A stretch of 64,000 nt of DNA. It comes from Amblyomma americanum. Its lineage: Eukaryota; Arthropoda; Arachnida; Ixodida; Ixodidae. The DNA lies in the NCBI RefSeq assembly GCF_052857255.1, contig NW_027526679.1:1-64000 (forward strand), given 5' to 3'. The position numbers and the translations under genes were made by a program. Numbering within the stretch: position 1 is the first letter of the stretch; each line of letters starts with the position of its first letter. Of the stretch, positions 13,601 to 26,700 are shown in pieces. A model generated the notes under the pieces. That model searched no databases. It was not told where the DNA came from and saw nothing but the letters and a program-made list of their open reading frames with translations.

Positions 13601-14712
13601 AAGTTGACGCGTATCACGTGGATACTTGTAAAACCGATGCGTTCAGACATAGCTCGTTTTAGAATAAAACAGCTTGTTTCGTTGTTTTAAGGACGAATAC
13701 ATGATTTTCGCGCAGTTATAAGAGAAAAAGTTTTGACGCGTATCACAGGAACACTTGTAAAACCGATGTGTTGTGATTTAGCTCGTTTCGGACTAAAACA
13801 GCTTGTTTCGTTGTTTTAAGCACGAATACATGCTTTTCGCGCAGTTATATGATAAAAAGTTTAGACGCTTATCAGGGGAACACTTGTAAAACCGATGTGT
13901 TGTGATTTAGCTCGTTTCGGACTAAAAAAGCTTGTTTCGTTGTTTTAAGCACGAATACATGCTTTTCGCGCAGTTATAAGAGAAAAAGTTTAGACGCGTA
14001 TCAGAGGAAAACTTGTAAAACCGATGTGATGTGATTTAGCTCGTTTCGGTCTAAAACAGCTTGTTTCGTTGTATTAGGCACGAATACATGCTCTTCGCGC
14101 AGTTATAAGAGAAAAAGTTTTTCGCGTATCAGAGGAACACTTGTAAAATCGGTGTGTTCAGATTTACCTCGTTTCGGTGTAAAACAGCTTGTTTCGCTGG
14201 ATTAAGCACGAATACATACTTTTCGCGCAGTTATAAGAGTAAAAGTTTTGACGCGTTCAGAGGAAAACTTGTAAAACCGATGTGTTGTGATTTAGCTCGT
14301 TTCGGTCTAAAACAGCTTGTTTCGTTGTATTAAGCACGAATACATGCTTTTCGCGCAGTTATAAGAGAAAACGTTTTGACGCGTATCAGAGGAACATTCG
14401 TAAAACCAACGTGTTGTGATTTAACTCGTTTCGGTCTAAAACAGCTTGTTTCGTTGGATTAATCACGAATACATGCTTTTCGCGCATTAATAAGAGAAAA
14501 AGTTTTGACGCGTATCACGTGGATACTTGTAAAACCGATGTGTTCAGAAATTGCTCGTTTTGGTATAAAACAGCTTGTTTCGTTGTATTAAGCACGAATA
14601 CATGCTTTTCGCGCAGTTATAAGAGAAAAAGTTTTGACGCGTATCAGAGGAACACTTGTAAAACCGATGTGTTGTGATTTAGCTCGTTTCGGTCTAAAAC
14701 AGCTTGTTTCGT

Positions 14713-17700
14713 TGTATTAAGCACGAATACATGCTTTTCGCGCAGTTATAAGAGAAAAAGTTTTGACGCGTATCAGAGGAAAACTTGTAAAACCGATGTG
14801 ATGTGATTTAGCTCGTTTCGGTCTAAAACAGCTTGTTTCGTTGTATTAAGCACGAATACATGCTTTTCGCGCAATTATAAGAGAACAAGTTTTTACGCGC
14901 ATCAGAGGAACACTTGTAAAACCGATGTGTTCAGTTTTACCTCGTTTCGGTCTAAAACAGCTTGTTTCGTTGGATTAAGCAGGAATACATGCTTTTCGCG
15001 CAGTTATAAGAGAAAAAAGTTTTGACGCGTATCACATGGGCACTTGTAAAACCGATGTGTTCAGATTTAGCTCGTTTCGGTCTAAAACAGCTTGTTTCGT
15101 TGTATTAAGCAAGAATACATGCTTTTCACGCAGTTATGAGAGAAAAAGTTTTGACGCGTGTCACAGGGACACTTGTAAAACCGATGTGTTCAGATTTAGC
15201 TCGTTTCGGTCTAAAACAGCTTGTTTCGTTGGATTAAGCTCGAATACATACTTTTCGCGCAGTTATAAGAGAAAAAGTTTTGACGCGTTCAGAGGAAAAC
15301 TTGTAAAACCGATGTGTTGTGATTTAGCTCGTTTCGGTCTAAAACAGCTTGTTTCGTTGTATTAAGCACGAATACATGCTTTTCGCGCAGTTATAAGAGA
15401 AAAAGTTGACTCGTATCACGTGGATACTTGTAAAACCGATGTGTTCAGATATAGCTCGTTTTGGTATAAAACAGCTTGTTTTGTTGTTTTAAGGACGAAT
15501 ACATGCTTTTCGCGCAGTTATAGAAGAAAAAGTTTAGACGCGTATCAGAGGAACACTTGTAAAACCGATGTGTTGTGATTTAGCTCGTTTCGGACTAAAA
15601 CAGCTTGTTTAGTTGTATTAAGCACGAATACATGCTTTTTCCGCAGTTATAAGAGAAAAAGTTTTGAGTATCACGTGGATACTTGTAAAACCGATGTGTT
15701 CAGATATAGCTCGTTTCGGTCTAACACGGCTTGTTTCGTTGTATTAAGCATGAATACATGCTTTTCGCGCATTAATCAGAGAAAAAGTTTTGACGCGTAT
15801 CACGTGGATACTTGTAAAACCGATGTGTACAGATATAGCTCGTTTTGGTCTAAAACAGCTTCTTTCGTTGTTTTAAGCACGAATACATGCTTTTCGCGCA
15901 GATATAGAAGAAAACGTTTTGACGCATATTAGGGAGACTTGTAAAACCGATGTGTTGTGATTTAGCTCGTTTCGGTCTAAAACAGCTTGTTTCGTTGTAT
16001 TAAGCACGAATGCATGCTTTTCGCGCAGTTATAAGAGAAAAAGTTTTGACGCGTATCAGAGGAAAACTTGTAAAACCGATGTGTTGTGATTTAGCTCGTT
16101 TCGGTCTAAAACAGCTTGTTTCGTTGGATTAATCACGAATACATGCTTTTCGCGCCGTTATAAAAAAAAGTTTTGACACGTGTCACAAGGACACTTGTAA
16201 AACCGATGTGTTCAGATTTAGCTCGTTTCGGTCTAACACAGCTTGTTTCGCTGTATTAAGCATGAATACATGCTTTTCGCGCATTAATAAGAGAAAAAGT
16301 TTTGACGCGTATCACGTGGATACTTGTAAAACAGATGTGTTGTGATTTAGCTCGTTTCGGTCTAAAACAGCTTGTTTCGTTGTTTTAAGCACGAATACAT
16401 GCTTTTCGCGCAGTTATGGAAGAAAAAGTTTTGACGCGTATTAGAGAGACTTGTAAAACCGATGTGTTGTGATTTAGCTCGTTTCAGTCCAAAACAGCTT
16501 GTTTCGTTGTATTACGCACGAATACATGATTTTCGCGCAGTTATAAGAGAAAAAGTTTTGACGCGTTTCAGAGGAACACTCGTAAAACCAATGTGTTGTG
16601 ATTTAGCTCGTTTCGGTCTAAAACAGCTTGTTTCGTTGGATTAATCACGAATACATGCTTTTCGCGCAGTTATAAGAGAAAAAGTTTTGACGCGTGTCAC
16701 AAGGACACTTGTAAAACCGATGTGTTCAGATTTAGCTTGTTTCGGTCTAAAACAGCTTGTTTCGTTGTATTAAGCACGAATACATGCTTTTCGCGCAGTT
16801 ATAAGAGAAAATGTTTTGACGCGTATCAGAGGAACACTTAAAAAACCGATGTGTTGTGATTTAGCTCGTTTCGGTCTAAAACAGCTTGTTTCGTTGTATT
16901 AAGCACGAATACATGCTTTTCGCGCAGTTATAAGAGAAAAAGTTTTGACGCGTATCAGAGGAAAACTTGTAAAACCGATCTGATGTGATTTAGCTCGTTT
17001 CGGTCTAAAACAGCTTGTTTCGTTGTATTAAGCACGAATACATGCTTTTCGCGCAGTTATAAGGGAAAAAGTTTTTACGCGTATCAGAGGAACACTTGTA
17101 AAACCGATGTGTTCAGATTTACCTCGTTTCGGTCTAAAACAGCTTGTTTCGTTGGATTAAGCAGGAATACATGCTTTTCGCGCAGTTATAAGAGAAAAAA
17201 GTTTTGACGCGTATCACATGGGCACTTGTAAAACCGATGTGTTCATATTTAGCTCGTTTAGGTCTAAAACAGGTTGTTTCGTTGTATTAAGCAAGAATAC
17301 ATGCTTTTCACGCAGTTATGAGAGAAAAAGTTTTGACGCGTGTCACAGGGACACTTGTAAAACCGATGTGTTCAGATTTAGCTCGTTTCGGTCTAAAACA
17401 GCTTGTTTCGTTGGATTAAGCTCGAATACATACTTTTCGCGCAGTTATAAGAGAAAAGGTTTTGACGCGTTCAGAGGAAAACTTGTAAAACCGATGTGTT
17501 GTGATTTAGCTCGTTTCGGTCTAAAACAGCTTGTTTCGTTGTATTAAGCACGAATACATGCATTTCGCGCAGTTATAAGAGAAAAAGTTGACTCGTATCA
17601 CGTGGATACTTGTAAAACCGATGTGTGCAGATATAGCTCGTTTTGGTAAAAAAACAGCTTGTTTAGTTGTATTAAGCACGAATACATGCTTTTTGCGCAG

Positions 17701-20700
17701 TTATAAGAGAAAAAGTTTTGAGTATCACGTGGATACTTGTAAAACCGATGTGTTCAGATATAGCTCGTTTCGGTCTAACACAGCTTGTTTCGTTGTATTA
17801 AGCATGAATACATGCTTTTCGCGCATTATAAGAGAAAACGTTTTGACGCGTATCACGTGGATACTTGTAAAACCGATGTGTTCAGATATAGCTCGTTTTG
17901 GTCTAAAACAGCTTGTTTCGTTGTTTTAGGCACGAATACATGCTTTTCGCGCAGTTATAGAAGAAAACGTTTAGACGCGTATTAGGGAGACTTGTAAAAC
18001 CGATTTGTTGTGATTTAGCTCGTTTCGGTATAAAACAGCTTGTTTCGTTGGATTAAGCACGAATACATGCTTTTCGCGCAGTTATAAGAGAAAAAGTTGA
18101 CGCGTAAAACGTGGATACTTGTAAAACCGATGTGTTCAGATATAGCTCGTTTTGGAATAAAACAGCTTGTTTCGTTGTTTTAAGGACGAATACATGCTTT
18201 TCGCGCAGTTATAGAAGAAAAAGTTTTGACGCGTATTAGAGGGACACTTGTAAAACCGATTTGCTGTGATTTAGCTCGTTTCGGTCTAAAACCACTTGTT
18301 TCGATGTTTTAAGCAGGAATACATGCTTTTCGCGCAGTTATAGAAGAAAACGTTTTGACGCGTATTAGGGAGACTTGTAAAACCGATGTGTTGTGATTTA
18401 GCTCGTTTCGGTCTAAAACAGCTTGTTTCGTTGTTTTAAGCACGAATACATGCTTTTCGCGCAGTTATAGAAGGAAAAGTTTTGACGCGTATCAGAGGAA
18501 AACTTGTAAAACCGATGTGTTGTGATTTAGCTCGTTTCGGTCTAACACAGCTTGTTTCGTTGTATTAAGCACGAATACATGCTTTTCGCGCATTTATGGG
18601 AGAAAAAGTTTTGACGCGTATCACGTGGATACTTGTAAAACCGATTTGTTCAGATATGGCTCGTTTTGGTATAAAACAGCTTGTTTCGTTGTTTTAAGCA
18701 CGAATACATGCTTTTCGCGCAGTTATAGAAGGAAAAGTTCTGACGCGTATTAGAGACTTGTAAAACCGATGTGTTGTGATTTAGCTCGTTTCGGTCTAGA
18801 ACAGCTTGTTTCGTTGTTTTAAGCACGAATACATGCTTTTCGCGCAGTTATAGAAGAAAAAGTTTTGACGCGTATTAGAGAGACTTGTAAAACCGATGTG
18901 TTGTGATTTAGCTCGTTTCGGTCTAAAACAGCTTGTTTCGTTGTATTAAGCACGAATACATGCTTTTCGCGCAGTTATAAGAGAAAAAGTTTTTACGCGT
19001 ATCAGAGGAACACTTGTAAAACCGATGTGTTCAGATTTACCTCGTTTCGGTCTAAAACAGCTTGATTCGTTGGATTAAGCAGGAATACATGCTTTTCGCG
19101 CAGTTATAAGAGAAAAAAGTTTTGGCGCGTATCACATGGTCACTTGTAAAACAGATGTGTTCAGATTTAGCTCGTTTAGGTCTAAAACAGGTTGTTTCGT
19201 TGTATTAAGCAAGAATACATGCTTTTCACGCAGTTATGAGAGAAAAAGTTTTGACGCGTGTCACAGGCACACTTGTAAAACCGATGTGTTCAGATTTAGC
19301 TCGTTTCGGTCTAAAACAGCTTGTTTCGTTGGATTAAGCTCGAATACATACTTTTCGCGCAGTTAGAAGAGAAAAAGTTTTGACGCGGTAAGAGGAAAAC
19401 TTGTAAAACCGATGTGTTGTGATTTATCTCGTTTCGGTCTAAAACAGCTTGTTTCGTTGTATTAAGCACGAATACATGCTTTTCGCGCAGTTATAAGAGA
19501 AAAAGTTGACTCGTAAAACCGATGTGTGCAGATATAGCTCGTTTTGGTATAAAACAGCTTGTTTAGTTGTATTAAGCACGAATACATGCTTTTTGAGCAG
19601 TTATAAGAGAAAAAGTTTTGAGTATCACGTGGATACTTGTAAAACCGATGTGTTCAGATATAGCTGGTTTCGGTCTAACACAGCTTGTTTCGTTGTATTA
19701 AGCATGAATACATGCTTTTCGCGCATTATTAAGAGAAAACGTTTTGACGCGTATCACGTGGATACTTGTAAAACCGATGTGTTCAGATATAGCTCGTTTT
19801 GGTCTAAAACAGCTTGTTTCGTTGTTTTAAGCACGAATACATGCTTTTCGCGCAGTTATAGAAGAAAACGTTTTGACGCGTATTAGCGAGACTTGTAAAA
19901 CCGATGTGTTGTGATTTAGCTCGTTTCGGTCTAAAACAGCTTGTTTCGTTGTATTAAGCACAAAAACATGCTTTTCGCGCAGTTATAAGAGAAAAAGTTT
20001 TGACGCGTATCAGAGGAAAACTTGTAAAACCGATGTGTTGTGATTTAGCTCGTTTCGGTCTAACACAGCTTGTTTCGTTGTATTAAGCACGAATACATGC
20101 TTTTCGCGCATTTATGGGAGAAAAAGTTTTGACGCGTATCACGTGGATACTTGTAAAACCGATTTGTTCAGATATAGCTCGTTTTGGTATAAAACAGCTT
20201 GTTTCGTTGTTTTAAGCACGAATACATGCTTTTCGCGCAGTTATAGAAGGAAAAGTTCTGACGCGTATTAGTGACTTGTAAAACCGATGTGTTGTGATTT
20301 AGCTCGTTTCGGTCTAGAACAGCTTGTTTCGTTGTTTTAAGCAGAAATACATGCTTTTCGCGCAGTTATAGAAGAAAAAGTTTTGACGCGTATTAGAGAG
20401 ACTTGTAAAACCGATGTGTTGTGATTTAGCTCGTTTCAGTCCAAAACAGCTGTTTTCGTTGTATTAAGCACGAATACATGCTTTTCGCGCAGTTATAAGA
20501 GAAAAAGTTTTGACGCGTATCAGAGGAACACTCGTAAAACCAATGTGTTGTGATTTAGCTCGTTTCGGTCTAAAACAGCTTGTTTCGTTGGATTAAGCAC
20601 GAATACATGCTTTTCGCGCAGTTATAAGAGAAAAAGTTTTGACGCGTATCACGTGGATACTTGTAAAACCGATGTGTTCAGATATAGCTCGTTTCGGTCT

Positions 20701-23700
20701 AAAACAGCTTGTTTCGTTGTATTAAGCACGAATACATGCTTTTCGCGCAGTTATAAGAGAAAAAGTTTTGACGCGTATCAGAGGAAAACTTGTAAAACCG
20801 ATGTGATGTGATTTAGCTCGTTTCGGTCTAAAACAGCTTGTTTCGTTGTATTAAGCACGAATACATGCTTTTCGCGCAGTTATAAGAGAAAAAGTTTTTA
20901 CGCGTATCAGAGGAACACTTGTAAAACCGATGTGTTCAGATTTACCTCGTTTCGGTCTAAAACAGCTTGATTCGTTGGATTAAGCAGGAATACATGCTTT
21001 TCGCGCAGTTATAAGAGAAAAAAGTTTTGGCGCGTATCACATGGGCACTTGTAAAACCGATGTGTTCAGATTTAGCTCGTTTAGGTCTAAAACAGGTTGT
21101 TTCGTTGTATTAGGCAAGAATACATGCTTTTCACGCAGTTATGAGAGAAAAAGTTTTGACGCGTGTCACAGGCACACTTGTAAAACCGATGTGTTCAGAT
21201 TTAGCTCGTTTCGGTCTAAAACAGCTTGTTTCGTTGGATTAAGCTCGAATACATACTTTTCGCGCAGTTAGAAGAGAAAAAGTTTTGACGCGTTCAGAGG
21301 AAAACTTGTAAAACCGATGTGTTGCGATTTAGCTCGTTTCGGTCTAAAACAGCTTGTTTCGTTGTATTAAGCACGAATACATGCTTTTCGCGCAGTTATA
21401 AGAGAAAAAGTTGACTCGTAAAACCGATGTGTGCAGATATAGCTCGTTTTGGTATAAAACAGCTTGTTTAGTTGTATTAAGCACGAATACATGCTTTTTG
21501 AGCAGTTATAAGAGAAAAAGTTTTGAGTATCACGTGGATACTTGTAAAACCGATGTGTTCAGATATAGCTGGTTTCGGTCTAACACAGCTTGTTTCGTTG
21601 TATTAAGCATGAATACATGCTTTTCGCGCATTAATAAGAGAAAACGTTTTGACGCGTATCACGTGGATACTTGTAAAACCGATGTGTTCAGATATAGCTC
21701 GTTTTGGTCTAAAACAGCTTGTTTCGTTGTTTTAAGCACGAATACATGCTTTTCGCGCAGTTATAGAAGAAAACGTTTTGACGCGTATTAGCGAGACTTG
21801 TAAAACCGATGCGTTGTGATTTAGCTCGTTTCGGTCTAAAACAGCTTGTTTTGTTGTATTAAGCACAAAAACATGCTTTTTCGCGCAGTTATAAGAGAAA
21901 AAGTTTTGACGCGTATCAGAGGAAAACTTGTAAAACCGATGTGTTGTGATTTAGCTCGTTTCGGTCTAAAACAGCTTGTTTCGTTGTATTAAGCAAGAAT
22001 ACATGCTTTTCGCGCTGTTATAAGAGAAAAAGTTTTGACGCGTGTCTCAGGGACACTTGTAAAACCGATGTGTTCAGATTTAGCTCGTTTCGGTCTAAAA
22101 CAGCTTGTTTCGTTGGATTAAGCACGAATACATGCTTTTCGCGCAGTTATAAGAGAAAAAGTTGACGCGTAAAACGTGGATACTTGTAAAACCGATGTGT
22201 TCAGATATAGCTCGTTTTGGAATAAAACAGCTTGTTTCGTTGTTTTAAGGACGAATACATGCTTTTCGCGCAGTTATAGAAGAAAAAGTTTTGACGCGTA
22301 TTAGAGGGACATTTGTAAAACCGATTTGCTGTGATTTAGCTCGTTTCGGTCTAAAACCACTTGTTTCGATGTTTTAAGCAGGAATACATGCTTTTCGCGC
22401 AGTTATAGAAGAAAACGTTTTGACGCGTATTAGGGAGACTTGTAAAACCGATGTGTTGTGATTTAGCTCGTTTCGGTCTAAAACAGCTTGTTTCGTTGTT
22501 TTAAGCACGAATACATGCTTTTCGCGCAGTTACAGAAGGAAAAGTTTTGACGCGTATCAGAGGAAAACTTGTAAAACCGATGTGTTGTGATTTACCTCGT
22601 ATCGGTCAAAAACAGCTTGTTTCGTTGGATTAAGCACGAATACATGCTTTTCGCGCAGTTATAAGAGAAAAAGTTTTGACGCGTATCACGTGGATACTTG
22701 TAAAACCGATGTGTTCAGATATAGCTGGTTTTGGTATAAAACAGCTTGTTTCGTTGTTTTAAGCACGAATACATGGTTTTCGCGCTGTTATAGAAGGAAA
22801 AGTTTTGACGCGTATTAGAGACTTGTAAAACCGATGTGTTGTGATTTAGCTCGTTTCGGTCTAAAACAGCTTGTTTCGTTGTTTTAAGCACGAATACATG
22901 CTTTTCGCGCAGTTATAGAAGAAAAAGTTTTGACGCGTATTAGAGAGACTTGTAAAACCGATGTGTTGTGATTTAGCTCGTTTCAGTCCAAAACAGCTTG
23001 TTTCGTTGTATTAAGCACGAATACATGCTTTTCGCGCAGTTATGAGAAAAAGTTGACGCGTATCACGTGGATACTTGTGAAACCGATGTGTTCAGATTTA
23101 CCTCGTTTCGGTCTAAAACAGCTTGTTTCGTTGGATTAAGCACGAATACATACTTTTCGCGCAGTTATAAGAGAAAAAGTTTTGACGCGTTCAGAGGAAA
23201 ACTTGTAAAACCGATGTGTTGTGATTTAGCTCGTTTCGGTCTAAAACAGCCTGTTTCGTTGGATTAATCACGAATACATGCTTTTCGCGCAGTTATAAGA
23301 GAAAAAGTTTTGACGCGTGTCACAAGGACACTTGTAAAACCGATGTGTTCAGATTTAGCTCGTTTCGGTCTAACACAGCTTGTTTCGTTGTATTAAGCAT
23401 GAATACATGCTTTTCGCGCATTAATAAGAGAAAAAGTTTTGACGCGTATCACGTGGATACTTGTAAAATCGATGTGTTCAGATATAGCTCGTTTTGGTCT
23501 AAAACAGCTTGTTTCGTTGTTTTAACCACGAATACATGCTTTTCGGGCAGTTATAGAATCAAAAGTTTTGACGCGTATTAGGGAGACTTGTAAAACCGAT
23601 GGGTTGTGATTTAGCTCGTTTCGGTCTAAAACAGCTTGTTTCGTTGTATTAAGTACGAATACATGCTTTTCGCGCAGTTATAAGAGAAAAAGTTTTGACG

Positions 23701-26700
23701 CGTATCAGAGGAAAACTTCTAAAACCGATGTGTTGTGATTTAGCTCGTTTCGGTCTAAAACAGCTTGTTTCGTTGTATTAAGCAAGAATACATGCTTTTC
23801 GCGCTGTTATAAGAGAAAAAGTTTTGACGCGTGTCTCAGGGACACTTGTAAAACCGATGTGTTCAGATTTAGCTCGTTTCGGTCTAAAACAGCTTGTTTC
23901 GTTGGATTAAGCACGAATACATGCTTTTCGCGCAGTTATAAGAGAAAAAGTTGACGCGTAAAACGTGGATACTTGTAAAACCGATGTGTTCAGATATAGC
24001 TCGTTTTGGAATAAAACAGCTTGTTTCGTTGTTTTAAGGACGAATACATGCTTTTCGCGCAGTTATAGAAGAAAAAAGTTTTGACGCGTATTAGAGGGAC
24101 ACTTGTAAAACCGATTTGCTGTGATTTAGCTCGTTTCGGTCTAAAACCACTTGTTTCGATGTTTTAAGCAGGAATACATGCTTTTCGCGCAGTTATAGAA
24201 GGAAACGTGTTGACGCGTATTAGGGAGACTTGTAAAACCGATGTGTTGTGATTTAGCTCGTTTCGGTCTAAAACAGCTTGTTTCGTTGTTTTAAGCACGA
24301 ATACATGCTTTTCGCGCAGTTGTAGAAGGAAAAGTTTGGACGCGTATCAGAGGAAAACTTGTAAAACCGATGTGCTGTGATTTACCTCGTTTCGGTCTAA
24401 AACAGCTTGTTTCGTTGTATTAAGCACGAATACATGCTTTTCGCGCAGTTATAAGAGAAAAAGTTTTGACGCGTGTCATAAGGACACTTGTAAAACCGAT
24501 GTTTTCAGATTTAGCTCGTTTCGGTCTAAAACAGCTTGTTTCGTTGTATTAACCACGAATACATACTTTTCGCGCAGTTATAAGAGAAAAAGTTTGACGC
24601 GTTCAGAGGAAAACTTGTAAAACCGATGTGTTGTGATTTAGCTCGTTTCGGTCTAAAACAGCTTGTTTCGTTGTATTAAGCACGAATACATGCTTTTCGC
24701 GCAGTTATAAGAGAAAAAGTTTTGACGCGTATCAGAGGAACACTCGTAAAACCAATGTGTTGTGATTTAGCTCGTTTCGGTCTAAAAAAACAGCTTGTTT
24801 CGTTGGATTAATCACGAATACATGCTTTTCGCGCAGTTATAAGAGAAAAAGTTTTGACGCGTATCACGTGGATACTTGTAAAACCGATGTGTTCAGATAT
24901 AGCTCGTTTTGGTCTAAAACAGCATGTTTCGTTGTTTTAAGCACGAATACATGCTTTTCGCGCAGTTATAGAAGAAAACGTTTTGACGCGTATTAGGGAG
25001 ACTTGTAAAACCGATGTGTTGTGATTTAGCTCGTTTTGGTCTAAAACAGCTTGTTTCGTTGTATTAAGCAAGAATACATGCTTTTCGCGCTGTTATAAGA
25101 GAAAAAGTTTTGACGCGTGTCTCAGGGACACTTGTAAAACCGATGTGTTCAGATTTAGCTCGTTTCGGTCTAAAACGACTTGTTTCGTTGGATTAAGCAC
25201 GAATACATGCTTTTCGCGCAGTTATAAGAGAAAATGTTGACGCGTATCACGTGGATACTTGTAAAACCGATGTGTTCAGATATAGCTCGTTTTGGAATAA
25301 AACAGCTTGTTTCGTTGTTTTAAGGACGAATACATGCTTTTCGCGCAGTTATAGAAGAAAAAGTTTGGACGCGTATTAGAGGGACACTTGTAAAACAGTT
25401 TTCACATTTAGCTCATCTCAGTCTAAAACAGCTTGTTTCGTTGTATTAAGCACGAATACATGCTTTTCGCGCAGTTATAAAAGAAAAAGTTTTGACGCGT
25501 ATCAGAGGAACACTTGTAAAACCGATGTGTTGTGATTCAGCTCGTTTCGGTCTAAAACAGCTTGTTTCGTTGTATTAAGCACGAATACATGCTTTTCGCG
25601 CAGTTATAAGAGAAAAAGTTTTGACGCGTATCAGAGGAAAACTTGTAAAACCGATGTGATGTGATTTAGCTCGTTTCGGTCTAAAACAGCTTGTTTCGTT
25701 GTATTAGGCACGAATTCATGCTTTTGCGCAGTTATAAGAGAAAAAGTTTTTACGCGTATCAGAGGAACACTTGTAAAACCGATGTGTTCAGATTTACCTC
25801 GTTTCGGTCTAAAACAGCTTATTTCGTTGGATTAAGCAGGAATACATGCTTTTCGCGCAGTTATAAGAGAAAAAAGTTTTGACGCATATCACATGGGCAC
25901 TTGTAAAACCGATGTGTTCAGATTTAGCTCGTTTCGGTCTAAAACAGCTTGTTTCGTTGTTCTAAGCACGAATACATGCTTTTCGCGCAGTTATAAGAGA
26001 AAAAGTTTAGACGCGTATCAGAGGAACACTTGTAAAACCGATGTGTTGTGATTTAGCTCGTTTCGGACTAAAACAGCTTGTTTAGTTGTATTAAGCACGA
26101 ATACATGCTTTTCGCGCAGTTATAAGAGAAAAAGTTTTGACGAGTATCACGTGGATACTTGTAAAACCGATGTGTTCAGATATAGCTCGTTTCGGTCTAA
26201 CACAGCTTGTTTCGTTGTATTATGCACGAATACATGCTTTTCGCGCAGTTATAAGAGAAAAAGTTTTGACGCGTATCAGAGGAACACTTGTAAAACCGAT
26301 GTGTTGTGATTTAGCTCGTTTCGGACTAAAACAGCTTGTTTCGTTGTTTTAAGCACGAATACATGCTTTTCGCGCAGTTATAAGAGAAAAAGTTTAGACG
26401 CTTATCAGGGGAACACTTGTAAAACCGATGTGTTGTGATTTAGCTCGTTTCGGACTAAAAAAGCTTGTTTCGTTGTTTTAAGCACGAATACATGCTTTTC
26501 GCACAGTTATAAGAGAAAAAGTTTAGACGCTTATCAGGGGAACACTTGTAAAACCGATGTGTTGTGATTTAGCTCGTTTCGGACTAAAACAGCTTGTTTA
26601 GTTGTATTAAGCACGAATTTATGCTTTTCGCGCAGTTATAAGAGAAAAAGTTTTGACGAGTATCATGTGGATACTTGTAAAACCGATGTGTTCAGATATA

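Larger units (their letters stand above)
1..14712 (+). repeat. 14.7 kb higher-order super-repeat, copy 1
   Basis: Position 1 lines up with 14,713 and the match continues with an offset of 14,712-14,713 to about 13,993. Diagnostic points with offset 14,713 include the odd monomers at 10,682, 12,479 and 13,251 (partners 25,395, 27,192 and 27,964), and the GTCTCAGGG variants at 7,331, 9,120 and 10,406. Differences are mostly single substitutions. The left end of the unit lies outside the window, so the true unit start is unknown. Confidence 0.9.
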
